DNA from: Micromonospora avicenniae
Lineage (GTDB): Bacteria; Actinomycetota; Actinomycetes; Mycobacteriales; Micromonosporaceae
Direction of reading: 5' to 3'
Assembly: GCF_900156065.1 (NCBI RefSeq)
Contig: NZ_FTNF01000019.1
Span: forward strand, 1-64,000
Length of the DNA: 64,000 bases
Position 1 is the stretch's first letter. Each line of letters opens with the position of its first letter. Shown piece after piece: positions 1 through 8,381 of the stretch. The translations under genes were made by a program, and so were the position numbers. Below the pieces are notes generated by a model. The model was not told where the DNA came from, searched no databases, and saw only the letters and a program-made list of their open reading frames with translations.

Positions 1-171
1 CCGCAGTACGCCACCACCGCGTTCCTGAAGGGTTTGAAGCAGGTCGACGGCTGGCACGACATGCCGCTGACCCAGGCCGCCCAGACCGTGCAGGTGTCGG
101 CCTACCCGGACGCCTACGCCCAGTGGGAACAGCAGGCCGCCGACCTCGTCGGCCACTACTGGAACAGCTGA
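1..171 (+). CDS. C-terminal end of a probable secreted cell-wall hydrolase or related protein (5' end outside window)
   Basis: Frame 1 is open from the first base and stops at TGA 169-171, giving 56 residues. The tail contains QYATTAFLKGL and LTQAAQTVQVSAYPDAYAQW. It resembles the conserved C-terminus of actinobacterial secreted peptidoglycan-acting proteins (M23 or transglycosylase/NlpC type, often on conjugative elements). That resemblance is from memory of the family; no catalytic motif is inside the window. A perfect hairpin 39 bases downstream would end its transcript. Confidence 0.5.
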   Translation, partial: PQYATTAFLKGLKQVDGWHDMPLTQAAQTVQVSAYPDAYAQWEQQAADLVGHYWNS

Positions 172-209
172 CAAACCCACACAAGCACACAGGCACGAGC
201 GTGAACCGC

Positions 210-239
210 TGGCCGGCACCCGAACCCGGGTGCCGGCCA
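210..239 (+). terminator. Hairpin terminator after the first gene
   Basis: A perfect 13-base inverted repeat (210-222 with 227-239, TGGCCGGCACCCG) closes a 4-base loop. No T-run follows, as is usual for actinomycete terminators. Confidence 0.6.
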
Positions 240-379
240 ACGGCATACCCGGCCGATCCCAGGAGACCGAGCAACGACGGCGCCGGCACACGCCCCGAGC
301 GGACGCAGCGGCGCACCCAACGCACAGCCGGGCCAGCGGTCCATCCGCATACCGCCAGCGCCCGGCGCACTGACCCGCA

Positions 380-426
380 GATCTTGGACAGTTGCCGATC
401 AGCGCGAACCGAAACTGTCCAAGATC
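380..426. repeat. 14-base perfect inverted repeat (GATCTTGGACAGTT)
   Basis: Arms 380-393 and 413-426 are exact reverse complements separated by 19 bases. It could be a REP-like palindrome, the end of a lost insertion sequence, or a structured site. It has a lower GC content than its surroundings. Confidence 0.6.
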
Positions 427-481
427 CGCGAGCGAGCAGAAGAACGCCACCCCGGGCCGTCCGACCACTCGCCCGCCCGCT

Positions 482-536
482 TCGACACCAACGGCTGGGC
501 GCGTCTCACTCGACACCAACGGCTGGGCGCATCTCA
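482..536. repeat. Two-copy tandem repeat, 28-base period
   Basis: Bases 482-508 and 510-536 match at 26 of 27 positions (one G/A difference). Only two copies exist and there is no regular spacer, so it is a local duplication and not a CRISPR array. Confidence 0.7.
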
Positions 537-647
537 GCCCGCGGCCTCCATTCTCGGTCCCGCGAGACGACACCGGACGCTCGCCGAACGCGACCAGGCC
601 CCGGCAACCGGTGCGTATCGGGGTGCAGAGCAGGCGGTCGACAAGGC

Positions 648-681
648 GCCGGCCGGCCCCCACGGGTGGGGGCCGGCCGGC
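648..681. terminator. Strong hairpin terminator downstream of uppP
   Basis: A 16-base perfect stem (648-663 with 666-681) lies 18 bases past the uppP stop codon and closes on a very short loop. It would terminate leftward transcription from the uppP operon. Confidence 0.7.
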
Positions 682-698
682 GGCGGAGGGGTCGGCGC

Positions 699-1535
699 TC
701 AGGTGGCGCTGATGGTGCCGGTCATCAGCAGCGCGAGGACCAGCGTGCCCAGGGCCACCCGGTACAGCACGAAGAGGTACAGGGTGTGGTGGGCTACGTA
801 GCGCAGCAGCCAGGCGATGGCGGCGTACCCGATGCCGAAGGCGATGATCGTGGCCACGATCAGCATGGCGACGGTCGGGGCCGCGGTGCCCGGCGCCGCG
901 GGTTCGAACACGTCCCCGAGGCTGAACACGCCGGACAGCACCACCGCCGGGATGGCCAGCAGGAACGAGTAGCGGGCCGCCGTCTCGCGGGTGAGGTTGA
1001 GCAGCAGACCGGCGGTGAGCGTGCCGCCGGACCGGGACACCCCCGGGATCAACGCCATGGCCTGGGCGAAGCCCATGACGATGCCGTCGCGCATCCGGAA
1101 GTTCTCCAGGGCGCGGGTCTGGCGGCCCCAGTACTCGGCGAAGGCGAGCACGAACGCGAACACGATGAGCGTCGTGGCCACCAGCCAGAGGTTCCGGCCG
1201 GCGGTACGGATCTGGTCCTTGAACAGGAAGCCGAAGATCCCGATGGGGATGGTGCCGACGATCACGTACCAGGCCATCCGGTAGTCCAGGCTGGAACGCA
1301 CCGAGCTGTCCCAGATCCCGACGACCCAGGTACGGGTTATCCGCCAGATGTCCTTGGCGAAGTAGATCAGTACGGCCGCCTCGGTGCCGAGCTGGGTCAC
1401 CGCGGTGAACGACGCGCCCGCGTCCCGCCCGAAGAAGATCGCGGAGGTGATCCGCAGATGCCCCGACGAGCTGACCGGCAGGAATTCCGTGAGCCCCTGG
1501 ACGATGCCCAGGACGATGGCCTCGACCCAGGTCAC
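699..1535 (-). CDS. uppP: Undecaprenyl-diphosphatase (BacA/UppP family)
   Basis: Dephosphorylates undecaprenyl diphosphate to recycle the lipid carrier of cell-wall synthesis; an integral membrane enzyme that can give bacitracin resistance. The 278-residue protein has the two family signatures: EFLPVSSSGHL near residues 17-27, with the catalytic glutamate and serines, and GVSRSGGT at 165-172. The rest is a chain of hydrophobic helices. Its start overlaps the stop of the upstream LLM-class reductase by four bases (ATGA), so the two are translationally coupled. Length and motifs are normal for the family. Confidence 0.95.
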   Translation of the reverse strand: MTWVEAIVLGIVQGLTEFLPVSSSGHLRITSAIFFGRDAGASFTAVTQLGTEAAVLIYFAKDIWRITRTWVVGIWDSSVRSSLDYRMAWYVIVGTIPIGIFGFLFKDQIRTAGRNLWLVATTLIVFAFVLAFAEYWGRQTRALENFRMRDGIVMGFAQAMALIPGVSRSGGTLTAGLLLNLTRETAARYSFLLAIPAVVLSGVFSLGDVFEPAAPGTAAPTVAMLIVATIIAFGIGYAAIAWLLRYVAHHTLYLFVLYRVALGTLVLALLMTGTISAT

Positions 1536-2584
1536 TCGCCGACTCCAGCAATGTCCAGCGCCTCGGCGACGGTACGCAGGGTCTGCACACCGCTGTCCCG
1601 GTCGGCCACGAACAGGTTCACCGACAGCGTGGTGACGCCGGCGGCCGCGTACTCCCGCATCCGTTCGGCGATGCGCTCCTTCGGCCCGAGCAGCGACGTA
1701 CGGTCGATGAGCTCCAGCGGCACCGCGGCGGCGGCGTCCCGTTGCCGCTTGGCCAGGTAGAGGTCCTGCACCTCGCGGGCCGCGTCGCCGTATCCCATGC
1801 GCGTGGCCAGCTGGTTGTAGAAGTTCTGCTTCCGGCTGCCCATGCCACCGACGTAGAGCGCCGCGTACCAGCGGACCAGCTCGGCGCAGGCGGCCACGTC
1901 GTCGCCGACGACCACCGGCACGGACGGCACCACGTCGAAGCCGTCCAGTTCCTTACCGACCCGCTCCCGTCCGGCGCGCACCGCGGCGAGCTGCTCCTGC
2001 GCGAACTCGGGGGCGTAGAAGACGGCGAGCCAACCGTCGGCGATCTCACCGGCGAGCTCGAGGTTCTTCGGGCCGACGGCGGCCAGGTAGATGGGTATGT
2101 GGTCGCGTGGCGGATGGAAACTCAATCGCAGCGCCTTGCCCGGACCGTCGGGCAGCGGCAGAGTGTAGTGCTCGCCGGCGTACGCGACCTCCTTGCGGGC
2201 GACGGCCAGCTTGACGATGTCCACGAACTCGCGGGTACGCGCGAGGGGCTTACCGAAGCGGACGCCGTGCCAGCCTTCGGAGACCTGCGGCCCGGACACC
2301 CCCAGGCCCAGCCGGAACCGGCCGCCGGAGATGGTGTCGATGGTGGCGGCGGTCATCGCGGTGGCGGCGGGTGTGCGCGCGGGGATCTGCATCACCGCGC
2401 TGCCGACATCGATCCGTTCGGTCTGCCCGGCGATCCAGGCCAGCATGCTGGGCGAGTCGGAGCCGTACGCTTCCGCCGCCCACACCACCGAGAAACCCAG
2501 CCGCTCCGCCTCCTGAGCGAGGGCCAGATGATCGGCTGGTGTGCTCCACGCCGTCTGATATCCGAGGCTGAGCCCGAGTCGCAA
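1532..2584 (-). CDS. LLM-class (luciferase-like) F420-dependent oxidoreductase
   Basis: A 350-residue luciferase-like monooxygenase-fold protein of the F420-dependent kind common in actinobacteria. It has the N-terminal barrel strand MRLGLSLGYQ, the ERLGF segment, and GGRFRLGLGVSGP typical of the family. The substrate cannot be told. The start is TTG, chosen because GGGAGG stands five bases upstream on the minus strand. Overlap with uppP suggests co-transcription, but no shared pathway is evident. Confidence 0.85.
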   Translation of the reverse strand: MRLGLSLGYQTAWSTPADHLALAQEAERLGFSVVWAAEAYGSDSPSMLAWIAGQTERIDVGSAVMQIPARTPAATAMTAATIDTISGGRFRLGLGVSGPQVSEGWHGVRFGKPLARTREFVDIVKLAVARKEVAYAGEHYTLPLPDGPGKALRLSFHPPRDHIPIYLAAVGPKNLELAGEIADGWLAVFYAPEFAQEQLAAVRAGRERVGKELDGFDVVPSVPVVVGDDVAACAELVRWYAALYVGGMGSRKQNFYNQLATRMGYGDAAREVQDLYLAKRQRDAAAAVPLELIDRTSLLGPKERIAERMREYAAAGVTTLSVNLFVADRDSGVQTLRTVAEALDIAGVGE

Positions 2585-2777
2585 TGGTCCTCCCCCATCG
2601 GCTCCACAGGTCGCATCAGGTTACGCAATGCCGATGACGGACTGGATCACCGGCTCACCGAAAAGGCGGTGGGGTGGGCGGATTCGGACGTTGAGGCGGC
2701 AGGAACACCGGCAGAACCCGGTAGACATGAACGGAGCGAGGATATCGGTTGCGCCGTGTTCGAAATAAGGTTCACCC

Positions 2778-3749
2778 ATGCAACAGCGACCGCTCGGCCG
2801 AAGCGGGTTGGCGGTTTCGCGGCTCGCGCTCGGCACCATGACCTGGGGTCGGGACACCGATGCCGACGATGCGGCCGCCCAGCTGAAGAGTTACCTCGAC
2901 GCGGGCGGCAACCTGATCGACACGGCCGACGTCTACGGCGACGGCGACGCCGAGTCGGTGATCGGGTCGCTGCTCGGCACCCTGGTCCCGCGCGACGAGC
3001 TGCTGATCGCCACGAAGGCGGGGCTGCGGCCGGGCAACGGCCGGCGCCGTGACAACTCCCGGGGCCATCTGCTGCGTACGCTCGACGCCTCGCTGCGTCG
3101 CCTCGGCACGGATCACGTCGACCTGTTCCAGGTGCACGGCTACGACCCGGACACCCCGCTGGAGGAGACCCTGGCGGCGCTCGACCACGCGGTGGCCAGT
3201 GGCCGGGTGCGGTACGTGGGGGTGTCGAACTTCTCCGGCTGGCAGACCGCACGGGCGGCGGCCTGGCAGGCGGCCTGGCCTGGGCGGTCGCCCGTGGTGG
3301 CCGCGCAGGTGGAGTACTCGCTGCTGGAGCGGGGCGTGGAGCGGGAGGTGCTGCCGGCCTGCGACGCGCTCGGCCTGGGTGTGCTGCCCTGGTCGCCGCT
3401 CGGGCGGGGTGTGCTGACCGGCAAGTACCGGCACGGCCGTCCGGCCGACTCCCGCGCCGCCTCGCCGCACTTCGAGCGGTTCGTCGCCACCTATCTCGAG
3501 CCACGCTGCTCCAGCATCGTCGAGGCGGTGGCCACGGCGGCCGGCGGGCTGGGTGTCTCGCCGCTGGAGGTGGCGCTGGCCTGGGTACGGGACCGGCCCG
3601 GCGTGACGGCTCCGATCCTCGGCGCCCGTACGGTCGGCCAGTTGCTCGGCGCCCTGCAGGTGGAGCGGATGACGCTGCCGGAGGAGATCATCACGGCGCT
3701 GGAGGACGTCTCGGCGGTGCCGGTCGGCTACCCGGAGCGCGACAGCTGA
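2778..3749 (+). CDS. Aldo/keto reductase
   Basis: A 323-residue NADPH-dependent reductase of the AKR (TIM-barrel) superfamily. The catalytic tetrad is visible: D48, Y53 (DTADVYG), K80 (ATKAG) and H120 (FQVHGYD). The segment VGVSNFSGW and the C-terminal cofactor region with PILGARTVGQL also fit. An AAGG element precedes the ATG by seven bases. It is a lone gene, divergent from the LLM reductase, and ends before a hairpin. The natural carbonyl substrate is not predictable. Confidence 0.9.
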   Translation: MQQRPLGRSGLAVSRLALGTMTWGRDTDADDAAAQLKSYLDAGGNLIDTADVYGDGDAESVIGSLLGTLVPRDELLIATKAGLRPGNGRRRDNSRGHLLRTLDASLRRLGTDHVDLFQVHGYDPDTPLEETLAALDHAVASGRVRYVGVSNFSGWQTARAAAWQAAWPGRSPVVAAQVEYSLLERGVEREVLPACDALGLGVLPWSPLGRGVLTGKYRHGRPADSRAASPHFERFVATYLEPRCSSIVEAVATAAGGLGVSPLEVALAWVRDRPGVTAPILGARTVGQLLGALQVERMTLPEEIITALEDVSAVPVGYPERDS

Positions 3750-3785
3750 CAGGCGAACCGGCCACGGCGCCACGGGCGGGCACGA

Positions 3786-3824
3786 ACCCCCTGCGGCAGC
3801 GGTCTCGATCACCCGGCAGGGGGT
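3786..3824 (+). terminator. Hairpin after the aldo/keto reductase
   Basis: A nine-base perfect stem, ACCCCCTGC (3786-3794) with its complement at 3816-3824, around a 21-base loop, lies 37 bases after the stop. Confidence 0.45.
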
Positions 3825-3859
3825 GGCGGAGCGCCGCCGGCCTGGGCAGCATAGGGCAC

Positions 3860-4051
3860 ATGGACTACGAATACGCACCGCTGCGGTTGCCACCGAACGT
3901 CGACCGGCTGACTGCCGCGACGCAGCTGGCGATCCAGGCGGAGTTCTCCGGATGGGAGTTGGCCCGGGTGCGGCTGTTCCGGGACGGCACGCGGCAGGTG
4001 ATGCTGCGCCGTCGCCGGGTCAACCAGCCGCAGCCGGGTCTGTCGTACTGA
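3860..4051 (+). CDS. DUF5703 family small protein
   Basis: Encodes 63 residues beginning MDYEYAPLRLPPNVDRL and containing AIQAEFSGWELARVRL, the hallmark of the actinobacterial DUF5703 family. Function is unknown. An AGGG element precedes the ATG. Small, basic toward the C-terminus, with no membrane segment. It stands alone between two terminator hairpins. Confidence 0.8.
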   Translation: MDYEYAPLRLPPNVDRLTAATQLAIQAEFSGWELARVRLFRDGTRQVMLRRRRVNQPQPGLSY

Positions 4052-4071
4052 CGCCGACCCGCCACGGCGTA

Positions 4072-4110
4072 CGCCCCGGGGCCCGTGCCGCACGGCCGGG
4101 CCCCGGGGCG
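4072..4110. terminator. Bidirectional terminator
   Basis: A perfect 14-base GC stem (4072-4085 with 4097-4110) with an 11-base loop sits between the convergent DUF5703 gene and the minus-strand gene ending at 4118. Confidence 0.75.
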
Positions 4111-4117
4111 GTGCCGC

Positions 4118-4774
4118 CTAGTGGACGTGATCGTGCTCGTCGTCGAGTTCCAGGAACGGGTGCTCGTCGAGGCGCCCGATCAGCCGGTCGTCGGCGGCCG
4201 GCTGGAACGGGCCGACCGCGTCGTCGTCCTCGAACGACTCCAGGTCGACCGGGGTGCCGACCTCGCTGACCATCACCACCCCGTCGAGCGGCTCCAGCTC
4301 CGGGATGTCCAGCGCGCCGAGCGAGCCGTCGCCGCTCTGCAGCAGCTCCAGCACCGCCTCCCCGACCCCCTCGACCGGCGCCGGCTCGTCGTCCTCGGGC
4401 GTGCTGTCGCGCCGGGCGGCCTCGGCGACCCGCATCAGCGCGGCGATGCTGGGCACCCGGTAGTCGCGGCGCTGGCGTACCGAGATCACCCGCGGGTACG
4501 GGTCGGTGGCCTCGACGTTCTCCGTGGCGCCGCCGAAGCGCGCGTCGGCCTCGTCCGGGTCGATCGCCTCGACGTCCCACGGCGTGACTTCACCGAAGGC
4601 GTCCAGGAGCCGCTCGTCGTAGGCGTGGGAGGCGTTGTTCAACTCGACGTACGCCTGCCAGACGTCGTCGTCGTCTATGCGACCGTCGGCGGCGATTACC
4701 GCGGACAGGTGACGCCGGGCTGCGTCGATCACCCGCTCGAGAGCGGAGTCCAGCTCACCGTGCTGGTCGGTCAT
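4118..4774 (-). CDS. Conserved acidic hypothetical protein
   Basis: A 218-residue strongly acidic protein with no domain I recognise. It begins MTDQHGELDSALERV and ends in a histidine/aspartate-rich tail (DDEHDHVH). I chose the ATG at 4774 because GGGAA precedes it; a GTG six codons upstream has no ribosome-binding site. No signal peptide or membrane helix is visible. The histidine-rich end could bind metal, but that is a guess. Confidence 0.7.
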   Translation of the reverse strand: MTDQHGELDSALERVIDAARRHLSAVIAADGRIDDDDVWQAYVELNNASHAYDERLLDAFGEVTPWDVEAIDPDEADARFGGATENVEATDPYPRVISVRQRRDYRVPSIAALMRVAEAARRDSTPEDDEPAPVEGVGEAVLELLQSGDGSLGALDIPELEPLDGVVMVSEVGTPVDLESFEDDDAVGPFQPAADDRLIGRLDEHPFLELDDEHDHVH

Positions 4775-4831
4775 GCGTGGTGTTCCCTTCACGATGGGAG
4801 GTGCCGCGCGGGCGCAGCAACCGAAGACGGG

Positions 4832-6160
4832 TCAGCAGGTACGGAGGAACCGGTCGAGAACCCGCACGCCGAACTGTAGCCCGTCCACCGGAACCCGCTC
4901 GTCAATGCCGTGGAACAACGCGGAGAAGTTCAGATCGGCCGGCAGGCGCAGCGGGGCGAAGCCGAAGCAGCGGATGCCGAGCTGAGCGAAGGCCTTCGCG
5001 TCGGTGCCGCCGGAGAGCATGTACGGCACCGGGTGCGCGCCCGGGTCCTCGGCGCGCAGCGCGGCGGACATCGCGTCGACCAGGTCACCGTCGAAGGTGG
5101 TCTCGATGGCGGGCTGGCGCTGGATGTACTCGATGTCGATGTCCGGCCCGATCAGCTCACGCAGCTGCGCCTCCAGCAGCTCCGACTGGCCGGGCAGGCT
5201 GCGGCAGTCGATGGTGGCGGTGGCCCGGCCGGGGATGACGTTGTCCTTGTAGCCGGCGGCGAGGCGGGTGGGATTGGCGGTGTTGCGGATCGTGGCCCCG
5301 ATGATGTTGGCGATCGGACCGAGCTTGGCGATCGCCGCCTCCGGGTCCTCCGGGTCCAGCTCGATGCCGAGCAGCTCGGAGACCTCCTCGAGGAAGGCTC
5401 GCACGGTCGGGGTGACCACCATCGGGAAGCGGTGCCGGCCGATGCGGGCGACGGCTTCGGCGAGGGCGGTGACGGCATTGTCGTCGTGGACCATCGAGCC
5501 GTGCCCCGGGCGGCCCTTCGCGTGCAGCCGCAGCCAGTCCACTCCCTTCTCGGCGGTCTCGATCAGGTAGAGCCGCCGGGCGTCGTCGACGGAGTAGGAG
5601 AAGCCGCCCACCTCGCCGATCGCCTCGGTGCAGCCGTCGAAGACGTCGCGGTGCTGCCGGGTGAGCCAGTGCGCCCCGTAGTCGCCGCCCGCCTCCTCGT
5701 CAGCGGTGTACGCGAGCACGATGTCGCGGCTGGGGCGTACGCCGGTGCGCTGCCAGTGCCGCACGACGGCGAGCACCATCGCGTCGAAGTCCTTCATGTC
5801 GATCGCGCCGCGACCCCACAGGTAGCCGTCGCGGACCTCGCCGGAGAACGGGTGCACCGACCACTCGTCCGCGTCGGCCGGCACCACGTCGAGGTGGCCG
5901 TGCACCAGCAGGGCGCCCCGGCTCGGGTCGGTGCCGGCGATCCGGGCGACGACATTGGCCCGACCGGGGGCGGACTCGTGGATCTGGGTCTCGACGCCGA
6001 CCTCGGCGAGCTTCTCCGCCACGTACTCGGCGGCGGCGCGCTCGCCCGCGCTGGTGTCGTTGTCGCCCGTGTTGGAGGTGTCGATCCGGAGCAGGTCGCG
6101 GCAGAGGTCGACGACCTCGTCGGTGGGTACGGGTCGGTCGGAGGTGGCGTCGCTCGTCAT
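4832..6160 (-). CDS. M20-family metallopeptidase / amidohydrolase
   Basis: A 442-residue dinuclear-zinc hydrolase of the M20 (ArgE/DapE/CPG2) family. Metal and catalytic residues are in place: H89 and D91 (HGHLDVVP), bridging D121 (GRGAIDMKD), E155 and E156 (DEEAGG), and a late histidine in ALFHGIDE. The dimerisation (lid) domain lies between. The ATG at 6160 has GAAGAA just upstream; longer upstream frames lack support. It could be a dipeptidase, a deacylase or a DapE-like enzyme; the substrate is open. Confidence 0.88.
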   Translation of the reverse strand: MTSDATSDRPVPTDEVVDLCRDLLRIDTSNTGDNDTSAGERAAAEYVAEKLAEVGVETQIHESAPGRANVVARIAGTDPSRGALLVHGHLDVVPADADEWSVHPFSGEVRDGYLWGRGAIDMKDFDAMVLAVVRHWQRTGVRPSRDIVLAYTADEEAGGDYGAHWLTRQHRDVFDGCTEAIGEVGGFSYSVDDARRLYLIETAEKGVDWLRLHAKGRPGHGSMVHDDNAVTALAEAVARIGRHRFPMVVTPTVRAFLEEVSELLGIELDPEDPEAAIAKLGPIANIIGATIRNTANPTRLAAGYKDNVIPGRATATIDCRSLPGQSELLEAQLRELIGPDIDIEYIQRQPAIETTFDGDLVDAMSAALRAEDPGAHPVPYMLSGGTDAKAFAQLGIRCFGFAPLRLPADLNFSALFHGIDERVPVDGLQFGVRVLDRFLRTC

Positions 6161-6255
6161 CGCTTCTTCATACCAGCCGCGGTGCCCGGCGGATTCCCCG
6201 CGGGCGGGTCGGCGGTATCGCGCCACCACGTCCGACGCGGGCGGGGCACGCGGCG

Positions 6256-6281
6256 GTTTCGCGCCGTGTGGCGCCGGGTAC
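6256..6281 (+). promoter_or_regulatory. SigF/SigB-type promoter of the hemerythrin gene
   Basis: GTTT (6256-6259), a 16-base spacer, then GGGTAC (6276-6281). This matches the actinobacterial stress-sigma consensus. The hemerythrin ATG follows about 60 bases later. Confidence 0.6.
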
Positions 6282-6340
6282 CGCCCGCCCGCGACCGCAC
6301 CTCCCCCGAGCACGCCCCCCGGCCAGACGAGGAGAGCACG

Positions 6341-6940
6341 ATGACCGTCCCCCTGCCGCCGTTGCCACCCACCCCCGACGAGGGCTTCCGGCCCGGTGGT
6401 CGCAGCATCGCCGACATCGTCGAGCACGAGCACCGGCAACTGCTGGACCTGCTCGAACGGCTCCCCGGGCCCGGCTCCGTCGCCGACGAGCAGCTGGCGG
6501 TGCTGACCGCCGCGTTGTCGCGGCACCTCTCCGCGGAGGAGCAGTACCTGCTGCCGGCGGTACGGGCGGCGGTGCCCGCCTCTGCCGTACAGGTGGACCG
6601 GACCCTCGACGCGGACGCCGCCCTGCTCGGCGCCCTACGGACGCTGGCCAAGGACGGGCCCGGCGAGGTGGCCGGGCGGGTCCACCGGCACGTGGACGAG
6701 GTGGGCACACTGATCGCCGCCTTGCGTGCGGCGGCGACCGAGGAGGAACTCATCCGGCTCGGCAACCGCTTGGAGATCGCCGAGGAGGCCGCGCCGACCC
6801 GGCCGCATCCGGACACCCCGGCGACCCCTCCTTGGAACCGGGTCGTCGAGCCGGCCCTGGGCGTGGTGGACAAGGTCCGGGACGCGGTGACCGGCCGGCC
6901 GACGCACCTCGCCGACCTTCCGGACGAGCCACGCGACTGA
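6341..6940 (+). CDS. Hemerythrin HHE-domain protein
   Basis: A 199-residue protein with a hemerythrin-like four-helix domain in the first 130 residues. Histidine and glutamate ligands are visible in IVEHEHRQLLDLL, LSRHLSAEEQYLLPAV and HRHVDEVG. Such proteins bind non-haem di-iron and sense or store oxygen or nitric oxide, or act in oxidative stress. The C-terminal 60 residues are proline-rich and variable. GAGGAG precedes the ATG. A stress-sigma-type promoter lies upstream, fitting a redox-stress role. Confidence 0.85.
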   Translation: MTVPLPPLPPTPDEGFRPGGRSIADIVEHEHRQLLDLLERLPGPGSVADEQLAVLTAALSRHLSAEEQYLLPAVRAAVPASAVQVDRTLDADAALLGALRTLAKDGPGEVAGRVHRHVDEVGTLIAALRAAATEEELIRLGNRLEIAEEAAPTRPHPDTPATPPWNRVVEPALGVVDKVRDAVTGRPTHLADLPDEPRD

Positions 6941-6969
6941 TCGGCGACATTCATCCATAATCGCCGATC
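6939..6969 (+). terminator. Hairpin directly after the hemerythrin gene
   Basis: GATCGGCGA (6939-6947) and its perfect complement (6961-6969) flank a 13-base AT-richer loop, starting inside the stop codon. A terminator is likely; an operator for the next gene is possible. Confidence 0.45.
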
Positions 6970-7000
6970 CATCTGGCTCTTCCCCAGGCCGGAGCGGGGT

Positions 7001-7017
7001 CATACCGTCACGGTATG
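7001..7017 (+). promoter_or_regulatory. Palindromic LysR-type operator overlapping the start codon
   Basis: CATACCGTCACGGTATG is a perfect palindrome about base 7009 with the LysR box form T-N11-A (T7003, A7015). The last ATG is the start codon of the LysR gene. Autorepression is inferred. Confidence 0.6.
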
Positions 7018-8022
7018 AATCTGGAGCTGCGACACCTTCGGGTGGTGTGCGCCATCGCCGAGACGGGAAGCGTGACCAAGGCCGCGTCGACGCTCGGCCT
7101 GGCCCAGCCGGCGCTCACCGCCCAGCTCCAACGCATCGAACGCACACTGGGCGGACCGCTCTTCGAGCGGGACCGTCGCGGCGCTCGGCCGACCGCCCTC
7201 GGCGAGTTGGTGCTCGCCCGGGCACGGGTGCTGCTGCCCGCCATGAAGGGGTTGCAGGACGAGGCGGCCCGTCTCGCCGGGGCCGCGGACGCGCCGCGGC
7301 GGTACCGGTTCGGCGGGGTGAACAGCCCGATCCTCGGCCGGCTCGTGCACCGGCTCGCGGCCGAGCAGCCGCAGGCGCAGATCACCATGTACGCGTCCTG
7401 GTCGGTGGACGAGTTGGCGCAGCTGGTCGTCGGCGGCCGGCTCGACTTCGTGCTGACCGGCGTCTGCGGCGACTCCAACCCGTCGGCCGAGTTCGGGCTC
7501 AGCTGGCGGGAAGTCTCGATCGACCCGGTGCTGGTGCTGCTGCCGGAGACCCACCCGCTGGCCGACCGGGACGAGGTCCAGCTCGTCGACCTGCGCCACG
7601 AGCAGTGGGTGGCGGCGCCGGGCGACGGCTGCTTCGGAGACTGTTTCGCCGCCGCGTGCGCCCGCGCCGGCTTCACACCCCGCAAGCTGTACGAGACGGA
7701 CGTACGCGGTTGCGTGGACCTGGTGGACGCCGGCGAGGCGGTGGCGCTCTGCCAGGCCACGTTCCGCCCACCCGCGGGGCTGGTCACCCGCCGGCTGGCC
7801 GGGGTGCCGCTGCGCTGGCGGTTGATGTTCGGCTGGCATCCCGACTCCCCCGCGGCCCGGGTCGCCGAGCTGGTGCTGCGGACGGCGCAGGCCGCGTACG
7901 ACGACTCACTGACCCCACACCCGGCGTACCTGGCCTGGCTGGTGGCCAACCCGGAGTTCGGCGTCCGCCGGTCGGGCGCTCCCGGCCCGGTCGCCGACGC
8001 GAACAGGGTGCGAACGGCGTAG
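7015..8022 (+). CDS. LysR-family transcriptional regulator
   Basis: A 335-residue regulator. Residues 1-60 form the winged helix-turn-helix (ELRHLRVVCAIAETGSVTKA, then LAQPALTAQLQRIE), followed by the linker helix and a periplasmic-binding-type effector domain. The effector is unknown. The start codon sits inside a perfect palindrome, suggesting a leaderless or very short leader message under autoregulation. No divergently transcribed target gene lies directly upstream; the 81-residue gene follows 19 bases later and may be co-transcribed. Confidence 0.9.
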   Translation: MNLELRHLRVVCAIAETGSVTKAASTLGLAQPALTAQLQRIERTLGGPLFERDRRGARPTALGELVLARARVLLPAMKGLQDEAARLAGAADAPRRYRFGGVNSPILGRLVHRLAAEQPQAQITMYASWSVDELAQLVVGGRLDFVLTGVCGDSNPSAEFGLSWREVSIDPVLVLLPETHPLADRDEVQLVDLRHEQWVAAPGDGCFGDCFAAACARAGFTPRKLYETDVRGCVDLVDAGEAVALCQATFRPPAGLVTRRLAGVPLRWRLMFGWHPDSPAARVAELVLRTAQAAYDDSLTPHPAYLAWLVANPEFGVRRSGAPGPVADANRVRTA

Positions 8023-8041
8023 CGACGGGTATCACGGCCCC

Positions 8042-8287
8042 ATGACCGACGCTTCCGCCGCCGCAGACGACCGTGACCTGCTTCGCCGCGCCGCCGCCGC
8101 GCACACCGCCGCCGCCCAGGACGTCGAGGCGTTCCTGCGCCGGCTTCCCGAGGTGCCCGGACCGGCGGAGTTCACCGAGTACGCCAACCTCGTCACCCGG
8201 GAGGAGCAGATGCGCGCCGACCGGGAGGCGGCCGCCGACGCGGCCGGCCTGACCATCGCCAGCCTGGAGTCCGACCAGGGCACCTGA
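8042..8287 (+). CDS. Small hypothetical protein downstream of LysR
   Basis: 81 residues, alanine-rich and mostly helical by composition (MTDASAAADDRDLLRRA). It has no recognised domain, signal peptide or membrane segment. It starts 19 bases after the LysR stop and is followed at once by a long terminator hairpin, so it is the last gene of that unit. Unknown function. Confidence 0.6.
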   Translation: MTDASAAADDRDLLRRAAAAHTAAAQDVEAFLRRLPEVPGPAEFTEYANLVTREEQMRADREAAADAAGLTIASLESDQGT

Positions 8288-8361
8288 CCCACCCCCACCC
8301 CACCCGCCCCCGGGGGCACCCGGCCGACGGTCGGCGGGGAACCGGGTGGGGTGGCGGTGGG
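8288..8361. terminator. Long bidirectional terminator
   Basis: A 19-base arm (8288-8306) pairs with 8343-8361 with one mismatch, around an internal GC-rich loop that can itself fold. It separates convergent genes ending at 8287 and 8382. Confidence 0.75.
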
Positions 8362-8381
8362 TGCGTGGGTGCGGGGTGGGG

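Larger units (their letters stand above)
172..698. other. 527-base gene-free stretch with repeats
   Basis: No convincing gene lies here on either strand; the open frames are composition-driven. It holds the hairpin at 210-239, a 14-base inverted repeat at 380-426, a two-copy 28-base direct repeat at 482-536 and a strong hairpin at 648-681. The repeat density suggests old insertion or repeat debris, but no transposase fragment is recognisable. Confidence 0.5.

Noticed and set aside
482..536. CRISPR-like direct repeat
   Set aside because: Only two units in direct tandem with a one-base gap; no spacers and no cas genes.
123..1760. Long plus-strand open frame across uppP and its neighbour
   Set aside because: Arginine/proline-rich antisense shadow of two clear minus-strand genes; no start signal or family match.
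8027..8032. GGGTAT just before the 81-residue gene as a stress promoter
   Set aside because: No -35 match at proper spacing, and it lies only ten bases from the start codon.
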